64,000 bases of DNA, from NCBI RefSeq assembly GCF_023898315.1, contig NC_064623.1, positions 21,473,640 to 21,537,639 of the forward strand, read 5' to 3'. The notes under the pieces were generated by a model. The model saw only the letters and a program-made list of their open reading frames with translations. It did no database searches and was not told the origin of the DNA. Shown here piece by piece: positions 35,201-44,479 of the stretch. The first letter of the stretch is position 1, and the number at the start of each line of letters is the position of its first letter. Both the position numbers and the translations under genes were made by a program. The DNA comes from Schistocerca nitens. Its lineage: Eukaryota; Arthropoda; Insecta; Orthoptera; Acrididae.

Positions 35201-38200
35201 TTTAATTTGTTATGTCTGTTCTTTGAGTTTTTCTTGTCCTGTGTTGTCTGTTGTCTCTATTATCCGTTTTTTACTCTGTGTGGTAGTTTTTAAGTTTTGG
35301 AGGCCGGCCGAAGTGGCCGTGCGGTTAAAGGCGCTGCAGTCTGGAACCGCAAGACCGCTACGGTCGCAGGTTCGAATCCTGCCTCGGGCATGGATGTTTG
35401 TGATGTCCTTAGGTTAGTTAGGTTTAACTAGTTCTAAGTTCTATGGGACTAATGACCTCAGCAGTTGAGTCCCATAGTGCTCAGAGCCATTTTTTAAGTT
35501 TTGGAACAAGGGACCGATGACCATTGCAGTCTGGTGTCCCTTTAATCCCACAAACCAACCAACCGCATACTTCCCAGACACAGGTAGACAGTTAGACTTC
35601 ACACGTACCCCCTGATACAGGCTGGCCCAGGGAGGGGTGATTGCCGGAGCTCCTACCTTCCCAAATTGCTGATTGGTCTCTGTCAGGTATTTGGGAGGTG
35701 TGACCTTAGGTGTGAACAATCACCTAAGGCATGTGAGCCCCACACTCTGAGGAGGGGGGGGGGGGCAGTTGGAAGGAGCGCGCCATCGGAGACACTGGCA
35801 ATCGTGGGTGATTTTCTCGCAGTGAACCAGTCATCATCTTCGCAGTCCATGTCTGACGTGTAAATGGAATGAAGCTCCCAATTCAAAGACCCTCCCAGCT
35901 GCACCACAGTTCCTTGTGGTTTCACGTACTGAAACCAGTCTGTCCTTTCTTATTCAGAAAGGAGTTGATGCAATTGCCAGGCCTGGTCAAATCCTGCTCT
36001 CGATTATGCAGTGGCACTTTGCTTTTGGAGACTACTTCTGATTCTCAAGCACAGCAACTGCTTGCCGCTTCACTTCTCCACAACTATCCTGTTCATGTTG
36101 AGGCCCATAGAACTCTGAATTTTTCCATGGTGCTATTTAAACTAGGCTTCTCAACGGTCTCACTGAGGCAGAAATCCAAACATACTTCTCTGATCAAGGT
36201 GTCATTGCCATCCATCGGGCGATGAAAAAGTTAGATGTGTCCTTAGTGCCCACACACACTCTTTTTGTCACCTTTGATAGAGTGGTGCTTCTGTCCAAGA
36301 TCAAAGCAGACTGTGGAGTTCCCACAGTCTGACCAATGCGCTGCTACTGTTGTCATCGTTTCAGCCACTCTCAAATGTCTCGTCAACACCCGGCCAAATG
36401 TGTAACCTTTGGTAGGGATGCTTACAAGGGCGATTGTCTGCCACCTCCTCCCCGCTGTATCGACTGCAACGGTGACTGTGCCGCCTCCTCTCAAAATTGT
36501 ACTGTGTATCCCAATGAGTGGGCTGTTCAGGAGATCCGGGTAAAGGAAAAAGTGCCTTACCCTGTCACTCACAAGTTATTTGCTAGCCCAAAACCCTGCG
36601 TTCTAGCATCGGGCATTTACAGTACTGTTCTCGCAGCATCTCGCTCTGTGAAGGAGCATGGCCACGGGGACATGCGGCCTCAAATTCAACACTGCGGTTG
36701 TGAAATCGCCCAATGTCATGGTAGCATCACTGTCTCCTCATCCAAGCTGTACAACAGGCCGCCAGACATTTGCCTCCTGGGGTGAAGTCACCTGCTACAC
36801 AACCGGCAGGCAAAAAAGGGCAGAAGGAATATTCCCGTGAAGACTTCCTTCCTCCCTCCAGCCAACAAACATCTGAATCTTCCTCTGCCAACTGGAAAGG
36901 CTCGAAGAAGTCAAACAAAGGCAAACGGTCTTCTCCTTTGCTGTTTCGGAGATCCTCTTTGACGGAGTCACCATTTGATACCCTCACCCGGCGGACCTCT
37001 GTGTCTCCGGTGCACACTGCCAACTGTTTTTGTGTCCTGCACTCTGTAGACAGACAGACAGAGAGAGAGATTGCCAACACCTCTGTAGATCTTGTGGAGC
37101 AGTATCCTCCGGCCTCTGTACCTGTAGAAGAGTGTCATTGAAGGCTTGCACTCTATGGCCGCCAAGATGACAGCCTTTCATTTTTTCCCTCCTCCCCTTT
37201 CCTCATTATGACTCTCCTTCAGTGGAACATTCGTGACCTTTGGTCAAACGAAGATGATTTATGATTGCGGTTAGAATTATAGCGTCCGCTTGTTCTGTGC
37301 CTCCAGCAAACAAAATTGCACACTCACAACTGCTTTGAGCTCTTGCATTTCTTCGTGGTCCATTTTGACCTTCCCTTTTGAGGATGGCATTCCATCTGTT
37401 GGGGGAGTCATGCTGCTCATACGGGATGACGTTCATATTCAACGCATCTCTCCAACTACCTATCTTCAGGCTGTTGCAGGTCGCCTTTCCCTTCCTCACA
37501 TGACTTTTTCCATTTGTACTGTTTATATCCCTCCATCATTCACTGTCACCAGGACAGACATCCTCCAGCTTATTGGGCAGCTACATCACTCCTTTCTGTT
37601 GCTTGGTGACTTTAATGTGCACCATCGCCTTTGGGGTTCTCCCAGAAGCTGTCCGAAAAGTGTCCTCTTGGCGACCTCAATCAACTTAACCACCTTTGCC
37701 TTAACACAGGGGCACCCATGTTCCGTTCAGACTCCTGGCATCTATTCCCATTTGCATCTACTCTTTTGCGCTGTCCCGCTTGTCCATCATCTCGAGTGGT
37801 CCATTCTCTCTGACACGTACTCGAGCGACCATTTCCCACATGCTATCTGTTTGCTGACTCCTACCCTGAGTATGTGCACACCCAAATGGCAGCTTACTAA
37901 GGCCGACTGGAGGCTCTGCTCTTCCCTGGTGACCTTCGACAGACAACATTTCCCAGGTTGTGATGACTTAAGTACAATAGCTTGCTAATGTTACCCTTAC
38001 CGCTGCAGAATGATCCATTCATCGCACTTCCTCTTTTATCATGCTGTGTCTCAGTCCCTTGGTGGACTGAGAGGTGCTGCAACATAATTCGCACGCGGAG
38101 ATGTGCTCTCCGCACTTTGACCGTCGTCCTGCTGTGGCAAACTGCATTCATTATAAACGGTTGCATGCACAGTGTCATTGCGTTCTTCAGGATAGCAGAA

Positions 38201-41200
38201 AGCTAGCTGGATTTCATTCACTAGTTACTTTAACAGCTCAGCTCCTCCTTCCGTTTCGTGGACCTACCTCTGACTGCCCTCTGGGACCGAGACACATTCC
38301 CAAATTTCCACCCTGGCAGTGGCAGATGGTGTCATCTGGACCCTATTGCTATCTCCAACGCTACGGGCCCCAATTTTGCGGAGATTTGGAGCTCACCTCA
38401 CTATCGCCCTGCCTTTCTCCATCGCAAACAAGCAGAGGAGTCTTGTGTGATACCCTTCTCTTCTGAGAATCGAGAGTGCTACAATGCCGGCTTTAATATG
38501 AGGGAGCTAGATCGTGCTCTCACTTCATCCCGATCCTCTGCCCCCGGGCCAGACAGTGTTAACATTCAAATGTTGCAGCATCTTGCTCTTGTGGACGAGC
38601 ACTTCCTGCTTCATACATACAACTGCATCTGGGCAGAATGCACGTTTCCCAGTCTCTGGTGTGAAGCCACTGTTACACCCATACCTAAGCCTGGTAAGGA
38701 CAAACACCTTCCTTCTAGTTACCACCCCATTTCTCTCACCAGCTGTGTTTGCAAGTTGATGGAACATACGATTCATGCACGGATGGTACGGTAACTCGAG
38801 TCTCGCACTTTACTAACCGCTGCACAGTGTGGATTTTGAGCACGCCTTTCTGCAGTTGACAATCTCGTCACTTTGTTCACCCGTGTCATGAATGGTTTTC
38901 TGCAGAAATCCCAGACTATGGCCGTGTTTTTCGATATGGAGAAAGACTAAGACACCTGGTGGAGGACTGATATCCTCAGCACTTGCTACATGTGGGAGCT
39001 TCCACGGCCACATGCCTTGTTTCCTTCAGGAATTTGTAAAAGGCCAAGTTTTCAAGGAATGTGTAGGCTGTGCCTTGTCGGACACCTTTATCGAGGATAA
39101 CAGTTTGCCTAAGGCTTCCGTCCTCCACGTCATCCTCTTTGCTATCGCCATTAACCCTATAATGGCCTGTCTCCTGCCGGGCATCCCAGGCTCCCGTTTT
39201 GTTGACGATTTTGCCATCTGTTGCAGTTCTCCACAGACTTGTCTCACTGAGCGGCATCCTCAGCGATGTCTCAGCCGTCTTCACTCGTGGAGCATCGACA
39301 GTGGCTTTCATTTGTCCACTGATAAAACTGTTTGTATGAATTTCTGGTGGCACAATTGGTTTCTTCCACCATCTTTACAACTTGGGCCTGTTGCTCTTCC
39401 ATTCATTGAAACTTCAAAATTCCTGGGGTTCGTGCTTGATAGGAAACTGTCTTGTCTTCCCATGTGTCTTACCTGGGAGCCTACTGTATGCAATCCCTCT
39501 TGTCCTGTGTGTCCTCAGTGATACTTCCTGGGGAGCAGGTGGAATCCCCTCCTCCATTTGTACCGGTCCCTTGTCTATTCGAAACTAGACTATGAGTGTT
39601 TTGTTTATGCATCTGCACGTCCATCTCACTTATGCCGTCTCATTACTATCCACCATTGTGGCATCCATTTGACCACAGGCACCTTTTACACTAGCCCGGT
39701 TGAGAGTCTGTATCCACGAGCTGCCAAACTATCGCTGTCATTCTGCCGTGACTTTCTCCTCAGCAGATATATATACTGTTTGTCTGCCACGCGTGGCCAC
39801 CCATCCTACGCTACCTTCTTTGATGACCCCTTTGATTACCAGTATGGGCTGCGTCCCTCTTCTCTGTTACCTCCTGGAGTTCACTTTCGGCTTCTTCTCC
39901 AGCAGCTTAACTTCACGCTACGTGCTACTTTCCCAGTGGGTGTGAACCCTTCATCACCTTGGCTTCTTGTGACAACCCATGTTCACCTTGGCCTTCATTC
40001 GCTTTCTAAGAACACTACTCCGTCACTTATCACTTTCAGTTTCACAACCTTCCCACGGAACTTCGCGATAGTACCTTTGTGTACACTGATGGCTCTTGGC
40101 TGACCGTGGCGGGGGTGTGCCTTTGTCATTGACACCAACGTTTTTCAGTATCGGCTTCCGAAACACTGCTCAGTATTTATAGCAGAGCTTTTCGCCCTCT
40201 ATCAGACGAAGCAGTAGATCCGGCAACAGAGGCTTTTCAATTGCGTCATATATTCTGACTCTGTGCCCTTCAAAGCCTCTATGTGCTACACACTGTCCAT
40301 CCCTTAGTGCAACGGGTCCAGGAAAACTGTAACTTGCTCACTTCTGATGGAGCCACTGTGATGTTTATGTGGGTTCCTGGTCATGTCAATCTGACAGGAA
40401 ACGAGGTCTCTGACGCTGTTGCCAAGACTGCAGTCCTCGTATCTCAGCTCACTGGTTCTTACATTCTCTTCGATGATATCTTCATTGCTGTCTGTCAGCA
40501 GGTGTTGTCACTTTGGCATCATCACTTGTCCTCCCTTCACGGGAACAAGCTCCGCGTTATTAAGCCTCTTCCAAGAGCTTGGACGACCGCCACCTGGCCC
40601 TCTCGCCGTGAGATCATTTTAGCTAGGTTGCGTACTAGGCACTGTCTTTTTAGCCACTGCCTGTACAGTTCCACTGAACTGAGAGCCATTGCCTGTACAG
40701 TTGTAATGAACTGAGAGTGATTTCAGAATTCAGGACTACAACTTTCCAGCCCTTTTCATAATTCCTGGTGGAGTTGAAACTGATGTAAAGTCGTGGTACA
40801 GCAGAAATAAGTGGCCTCACATAATAAGAAAAATTAATTTGTGTAGGCTATATGAAAATTAAATAGATGACGTGTAAGTTTTATTGCAAAAAACAGTGCA
40901 CAAGTCAGTGTGGCACATAGACAGTGGAACTGCCACACTCAATGACAATGTATGACATACTACAGAATGTTTTGCATACATGTCAGATTTTGTGATTTGG
41001 AAACATCCTCATAATTATTCTAATGACTAATAGTGTACCATCATAACTTGAACTGATGTATATGGTCCTAAATTTTGCACTCCAGTCCAGAACCAATTCC
41101 ATAAAGAAAATGTTGTACATTCTAAAAGCATGTTGTGTTGGCATTTAGCACACTCCTACGGACACTGTTTGCCAAACACACTATTGTTACAAATTCAGAG

Positions 41201-41859
41201 CTATATTCATAAGAAATTTCAGGCATAAGCACTTAACTATGGCCAGCTGTCAGTTTCGGACCTGTGTATTCTGCTCAAATAATTTGCAAATGTAGGCCCA
41301 TACATTCTCTCTAACATTCTCTGTGACACTTATGCATTCACCACTTCACCAAACAAAAAAATAATTGATAGGGAATCTTTTCTGATGAGTTAAGAATTAG
41401 TGAAAGGCACAGACCACTTTGACCACCCTACCTAAGAGCAGTTACCTACAACTCGGTCAACACACACGTAAGTAATATACAGTAATTTTTGAAACAGGTA
41501 AATACTGGAAGTCATTAAAGTGAAACTACAAAAGGCTTGGAATTATTGTAATTGTAAAATGAACATTATCTTTTTGAAATTAATATGCCATATTGGGTTT
41601 ATGAAAGTGTAATACTTTATCCAAATCTGGACTAATGTTGGAGTTTAACCACAGTGCTACAGTACCTTTATTTTCTTACAGAATCTACCTTGTCCATGAT
41701 GAGCTGAAGGACAAGCAGTTTGAACTTGAATTGAGCTGGGTAGGAAATGTAACCAAAGGTCTGCACGAGCGTGTGCCCGCACCTGTCTTCGCAGAAGCAG
41801 AGAAGGCAGCCAAAGCTGCGATGGAGGACGACTCTGACTCAGACACGATAGACACGTGA
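24123..41859 (+). CDS. PSMA3: Proteasome subunit alpha type-3 (20S core), complete, six exons
   Basis: This is a non-catalytic alpha-ring subunit of the 20S proteasome, acting in cytosol and nucleus. The alpha ring gates entry and docks the 19S and PA28 activators. Exons: 24123-24143, 24480-24562, 24639-24762, 25917-26165, 28580-28692, 41682-41859. All have GT/AG borders and agreeing phases. The total is 768 nt, i.e. 255 residues plus TGA, the same length as human PSMA3. The N terminus is [20 protein letters not shown] followed by VFQVEYA, the alpha-subunit signature. Then [80 protein letters not shown] and [20 protein letters not shown]. It ends in an acidic tail ([12 protein letters not shown]), as in homologues. 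Drosophila name: Prosalpha7. Intron 5 is 13 kb and holds two LINEs. Confidence 0.98.
24480..24562 (+). CDS. PSMA3: PSMA3 exon 2
   Basis: 83 nt encoding [20 protein letters not shown] and QKAVDNS. The acceptor TTTCAG precedes it and the donor GG|GTAAGA follows. Confidence 0.96.
24639..24762 (+). CDS. PSMA3: PSMA3 exon 3
   Basis: 124 nt encoding [20 protein letters not shown] through FNIDKHVGM. The acceptor TTTCACAG precedes it and the donor ATG|GTAAGT follows. The first base completes a Gly codon from exon 2. Confidence 0.96.
24846..25095. repeat. tRNA-like inverted repeat (two 85-bp arms)
   Basis: Arms 24846-24930 and 25011-25095 are reverse complements over 85 bp with four mismatches, separated by 80 bp. 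Each arm contains a tRNA-like half: a D-arm-like GCTCAGTTGGTAGAGC (plus strand, 25003-25018), an anticodon-like stem (TTGCC/GGCAA) and a T-arm (CCGAG-TTTGAGT-CTCGG). The other arm is the same on minus, with a T-loop of TTCGAGT. The acceptor stem pairs poorly and position 33 is not T, so neither looks like a working tRNA. A partial relative lies at 44451-44478. It sits in PSMA3 intron 3. Confidence 0.85.
25096..25916. other. PSMA3 intron 3 remainder, no gene seen
   Basis: No recognisable coding frame or transposon; a G-rich stretch lies near 25735-25790. It ends with the acceptor TTTCCAG. Confidence 0.5.
25917..26165 (+). CDS. PSMA3: PSMA3 exon 4
   Basis: 249 nt, phase 0 on both sides, encoding [20 protein letters not shown] through MIDPSGVSY. 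The acceptor TTCCAG precedes it and the donor TAT|GTGAGT follows. It contains the [13 protein letters not shown] block diagnostic of alpha-3. Confidence 0.97.
26191..26338. repeat. Compound microsatellite (TC)n-(CA)n and (GT)n next to a donor site
   Basis: A TC run at about 26193-26240, a CA run at 26241-26260, and a GT-rich run at about 26311-26337. It starts only about 26 bp past the exon 4 donor. The CA and GT tracts can pair with each other in the transcript. Confidence 0.92.
26339..28579. other. PSMA3 intron 4, no gene seen
   Basis: About 2.2 kb of AT-rich sequence with a short (GGT)n run near 28094-28110. No open frame resembling a protein family and no transposon ends recognised. Confidence 0.5.
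28580..28692 (+). CDS. PSMA3: PSMA3 exon 5
   Basis: 113 nt encoding [20 protein letters not shown] through DLVKDAAK plus two bases of Ile. The acceptor ATTTCAG precedes it and the donor AT|GTAAGT follows. Confidence 0.96.
29292..29311. repeat. C20 homopolymer in LINE 5' UTR
   Basis: Twenty consecutive C immediately before the CTGCGGGTTCGGGGGC segment of the LINE leader. Confidence 0.9.
29919..31411 (+). pseudogene. LINE ORF1 (gag-like, zinc knuckles), two lesions
   Basis: ORF1 of I-group LINEs binds element RNA in the ribonucleoprotein. The first 312 codons are open. Visible zinc knuckles: [14 protein letters not shown] (residues about 211-224) and [14 protein letters not shown] (about 230-243), both CX2CX4HX4C, then [15 protein letters not shown] from about 249. 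Upstream there is an RRM-like fold region ([20 protein letters not shown]). A single in-frame TGA at 30855-30857 interrupts it. The same frame then continues through a Pro/Ser/Thr-rich tail ([17 protein letters not shown]) until a frameshift near 31110-31120, after which the tail runs to 31411. So it is a broken but well-preserved gene. Confidence 0.85.
31449..35058 (+). pseudogene. LINE ORF2 polyprotein (EN-RT-RNase H), three lesions
   Basis: ORF2 would nick target DNA and reverse-transcribe element RNA at the nick. It starts at [20 protein letters not shown] (31449). Endonuclease: [13 protein letters not shown] (about 31840) and GSDHFPIF (about 32066). Reverse transcriptase: [20 protein letters not shown] (about 32885), [13 protein letters not shown] (about 33090), GVPQGSVLS (about 33272), [11 protein letters not shown] (catalytic YADD at 33366). 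RNase H: VYTDGSMV (34258), [22 protein letters not shown] and [20 protein letters not shown], so all four acidic positions are visible. C-terminal [13 protein letters not shown]...HILVACP resembles the usual Cys/His finger. Lesions: frameshifts near 31510 and 32505 and an in-frame TGA at 34780-34782. Confidence 0.9.
35302..35490 (+). mobile_element. tRNA-derived SINE with 15-bp duplication
   Basis: Sense-orientation copy: tRNA-like head GGCCGGCCGAAGTGGCCGTG with A-box-like GTGCGGTTAAAGGC and B-box GGTTCGAATCC (about 35370), the body, and the tail CTCAGAGCCAT. The exact direct repeat TTTTTAAGTTTTGGA lies at 35287-35301 and 35491-35505. It is inserted in the 3' UTR of the I-group LINE. Confidence 0.95.
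35565..40720 (+). mobile_element. Second RNase-H-bearing LINE, old and heavily broken
   Basis: Directly abuts the first LINE, same orientation. ORF1 relic (about 35880-37140) with Cys/His-rich [20 protein letters not shown] and [15 protein letters not shown]. Endonuclease relic (about 37290-37980) with [27 protein letters not shown] and YSSDHFPHA. Reverse-transcriptase relic (38480-39520) with [36 protein letters not shown] and [11 protein letters not shown] (the metal-binding box reads VDD). RNase H/C-terminal relic (40060-40714) with TLMALG-type start, [20 protein letters not shown] and [12 protein letters not shown]. Many stops and frameshifts. A G12 run lies at 35754-35765. It appears much older than its neighbour. 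Confidence 0.82.
40721..41681. other. PSMA3 intron 5, 3' part, no gene seen
   Basis: Unique-looking AT-rich sequence ending in the acceptor TTTTCTTACAG before exon 6. No transposon recognised. Confidence 0.5.
41682..41859 (+). CDS. PSMA3: PSMA3 exon 6 (stop codon)
   Basis: 178 nt encoding [20 protein letters not shown] through the acidic C terminus [10 protein letters not shown] and TGA. The first base completes an Ile codon from exon 5, 13 kb upstream. Confidence 0.97.
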
Positions 41860-41932
41860 TTGTCTTCTGCGAAGACTCATTTTGTGCCTGTCCAACTTTA
41901 ATGTGCTCATTCATTATTTTAATAGTTTCTGG

Positions 41933-41938
41933 AATAAA
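41933..41938 (+). terminator. PSMA3 polyadenylation signal
   Basis: AATAAA 74 bp past the PSMA3 stop codon, the first canonical hexamer downstream. Inferred 3' end shortly after. Confidence 0.75.
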
Positions 41939-41939
41939 A

Positions 41940-42760
41940 TGCTGGAAGCCTCATTCTGTTTTTGGTTATCTACTATGTAAACCTCTTGCTCCCTTGTAAG
42001 TTTTCCCACACTTTTTTTCTTCCTTTTCTTGTATCTTAATTAACAATGTTCCTTTGTTGGCTCCTTTATTTATAAGTTGGATGTGACAGGTGTGTTAGAG
42101 TATTGTTAACTACTTTGTTGTCCTACGAGAGAAACATAATGGAGGCAAGTCTTAGAACAGTTCATTGATGCCAGACTAATCATCTAATAATTTCCACTGA
42201 AATGTTTAATCCCCAAAAATGTGGATTTAAATATGATGGTGCACCATTATACTGTAACATTCGTAGATACCTAATATGGGTCTTTCATAATAGAAGTGAT
42301 GGATTTAGCTCTTTCTGTTTGATGTAATGAAGAAGAAACTCTAGATACACTGGTCCACATTCACATTATGGACTCTGAGCTTAGTAAAAGTTCTAAAAAT
42401 CTGAATTGCCCAGTTTTAATGGGTTAGACTTCAGTCCTAAATGTAATGTATTTTTAAATAAATTTCCAACCATCTTTTAGTACACAATTCCTAGTGGAAA
42501 ACTGGAGAACATGGCACCAATGTAGCATTAATGAAACCAAGACAAATATGTTGTAAGAAAAGGTAACTACATGAAATGCATGTGAATTCCCACAGAAAGT
42601 AGAAAGAGCAACCATCCGCTGTTAAACTAGCTTAAAAGTCATATTTTTACATGCAGTAAGAATCCATTTATTTTTTTATCCGGCCATGGGCTCATTGTGA
42701 CACTGTGCACACAAGCTAGAACACTAATATTATGAAAAGGATAGATTAACAAAGTAAGGA
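41940..42760. other. Intergenic, no gene seen
   Basis: AT-rich sequence past the PSMA3 3' end. No coding frame or repeat recognised. Confidence 0.4.
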
Positions 42761-42764
42761 AAAG

Positions 42765-44230
42765 ATAGCTTGCTACTTACTGTAAAGGTGACTCATTAAG
42801 TTGCAGACAGGGATGATTAAGACACACACATTATCTTCTGGCCACAGCCTTCGCCAGAAAAACAGGGAAACAGATGTACATGCATTCACGCACACGCACG
42901 CACCCGCCATCTCCAGCAGATTGGGCCAGAATGCAACTGTCGTGGAATGGAAGGAGCAATCTGGAGGGGGCAGGGAAGGGGAAGAAAAGGGACAGCAGTG
43001 TATTTTTGAGATGAGCTCTGTTTTGTGGAGTGTGCAGGACTAGACTGCCAACATATGCAGCACAGGGAGGCTGTGGGGTGGGGAGGGGGTGAACCGGACT
43101 AGGGGTGTGGTGTTTTGGGAGGCTAGGGAAGTCTCCTCATGAAGTGGTTGGCATAGGAAGGTGCCATTCAGGTGCCCATGGCTGTGCTGCAGATTTGTTT
43201 GTATACATTTGCTTCAAAGGAGAAGTAGTTGTGGGTTAGGATGAAGTTGGTAATGTGTATGAGGAATGGGGTAGTGGATTTGGATTCTAAAGGAAGTTGG
43301 GAAAGGTAGTGGTCAATAGCGGTAAGACCGTGAGCAAGAGGGATGTCGGTGTATAGACTGGTGGCGTCAGCTGTGACGAGTGGAGATACAGGGGTGGAGG
43401 TTGTAGAGAGTCAGCAAAAAAGTCGTCGGTATCTTTGGCGTGGGAGGCTAGATTACGAACAACTGGTTGGAGGTGTTGGTCAATGATGATAGATTGGTAC
43501 TCACCATATATAGGAGGCATTGAGTAACAGACAATCACTGCAAAGAGACTGCTATACATTTTAGCCTTGGCCAAAAGGCCTTCATCCGGATTAGCAAACA
43601 CACACACGCACAGCCCAGTGGTGCGGGTGTGGAGTAAGCATGGGCCAAGCCGGGGTTGGGGGAAGGTGTAATGCCACTTCTGGGGAGCATGTGGGTCAGG
43701 GTGGTGCTTCAGGGTGCAGCCAGGAGCAGGAGGTTGGGGAAGCGAGTGGAGGAGGAGAAAAGGACTAATGGATGTGTTCGTAGAATAGAAAGCTGTGTTT
43801 TGTTGCGGTGGGAGCAGGGAAGGGGATAGATGGATGAAGAACAGGGACTAGCAAAGATTGAGGCAAGAGGGATTACAGGAACGTAGGATGTATAGCAGGG
43901 AGAGTTCACACCTGTGCATTTAAGAAAATCTGGTGTCGGTAGGAAGAATCTAGATGATGCGCGCTGTGAACCAGTGATTGAAGTGAAGTATGTTGTGTTG
44001 GGCAGTATGTTCTGTAACTGGGTGTTCCAGCTGTCTCTTGACCACAATTTGCCTGTGACCATTCGTGTGGACAGACAGCTTGCTAGTCATCATGCCCATG
44101 TAGAAAGCAGTACAGTGGTCGGAGTTTAGTTTGTAAATCACATGACTACTTTCACAGACAGCCCTGCCATTGATGGGGTTCAAGGTGCCTATGACCACGT
44201 TTGATGGCAGTGGAAGGACCTATGGGATAG
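42765..44230 (-). mobile_element. Penelope-like element, two partial units in tandem
   Basis: Minus-strand frames between about 43430 and 43150 read PVSPLVTADATSLYTDIP and, after an ILTHNYFSFEANVYKQI-like stretch, an SYAN-type block. These are typical of the Penelope-type reverse transcriptase. Minus-strand 44198-43950 reads as a GIY-YIG-like endonuclease relic (CESSHVIYKLNSDHCTAFYM). Terminal-repeat-like segments in the same orientation lie at about 42765-42860 (TTGCTACTTACTGTAAAG...GCCTTCGCCAG) and 43490-43600 (TTGGTACTCACCATATATAG...GGCCTTCATCC). The endonuclease of one unit therefore precedes the terminal repeat and RT of the next. Fragmentary and old. Confidence 0.7.
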
Positions 44231-44233
44231 CGG

Positions 44234-44235
<2 letters not shown>

Positions 44236-44291
<56 letters not shown>
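44236..44291. repeat. (GT)28 microsatellite
   Basis: A nearly pure GT run of 56 bp at the upper edge of the Penelope-like element. Confidence 0.95.
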
Positions 44292-44296
<5 letters not shown>

Positions 44297-44450
44297 ACTT
44301 CAGAAAGTGATCTTTTGGTTGATAACTAAATGTTTGAAATTTTCTTTCTGCACCTAACAGTGATGCACAACATTGCTGTTGGGTATTTGTATATAGGACA
44401 TTTTGATTATATGAAATTTGGTCAAATTTTGACCATATATGAGCAGGATA

Positions 44451-44478
44451 GCACAGTTTTAGTCTGGCAGGAAGTTTG
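44451..44478 (+). repeat. Fragment of the tRNA-like inverted-repeat family
   Basis: CACAGTTTTAGTCTGGCAGG and the following AAGTTT match the outer end of the right arm at 25068-25093 with one difference. Only this end is present. Confidence 0.6.
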
Positions 44479-44479
44479 A

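Larger units (their letters stand above)
28930..35564 (+). mobile_element. RNase-H-bearing LINE of the I group, nearly complete
   Basis: A long 5' UTR (about 28930-29918, GC-richer than the surroundings, with a C20 run), ORF1 with zinc knuckles (29919-31411), ORF2 with endonuclease, reverse transcriptase, RNase H and a C-terminal zinc-finger-like segment (about 31449-35058), and a 3' UTR ending in ACCAACCAACC at 35564, interrupted by a SINE. It has the same orientation as PSMA3. I count roughly five disabling changes, so this is one of the youngest elements here. The RNase H and the gag-like ORF1 place it in the I superfamily (I/Nimb-like). 5' boundary approximate. Confidence 0.88.

Noticed and set aside
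36336-36785. A host zinc-finger gene
   Set aside because: The Cys/His-rich frame lies in the correct position and order ahead of endonuclease, RT and RNase H relics, so it is ORF1 of a decayed LINE.
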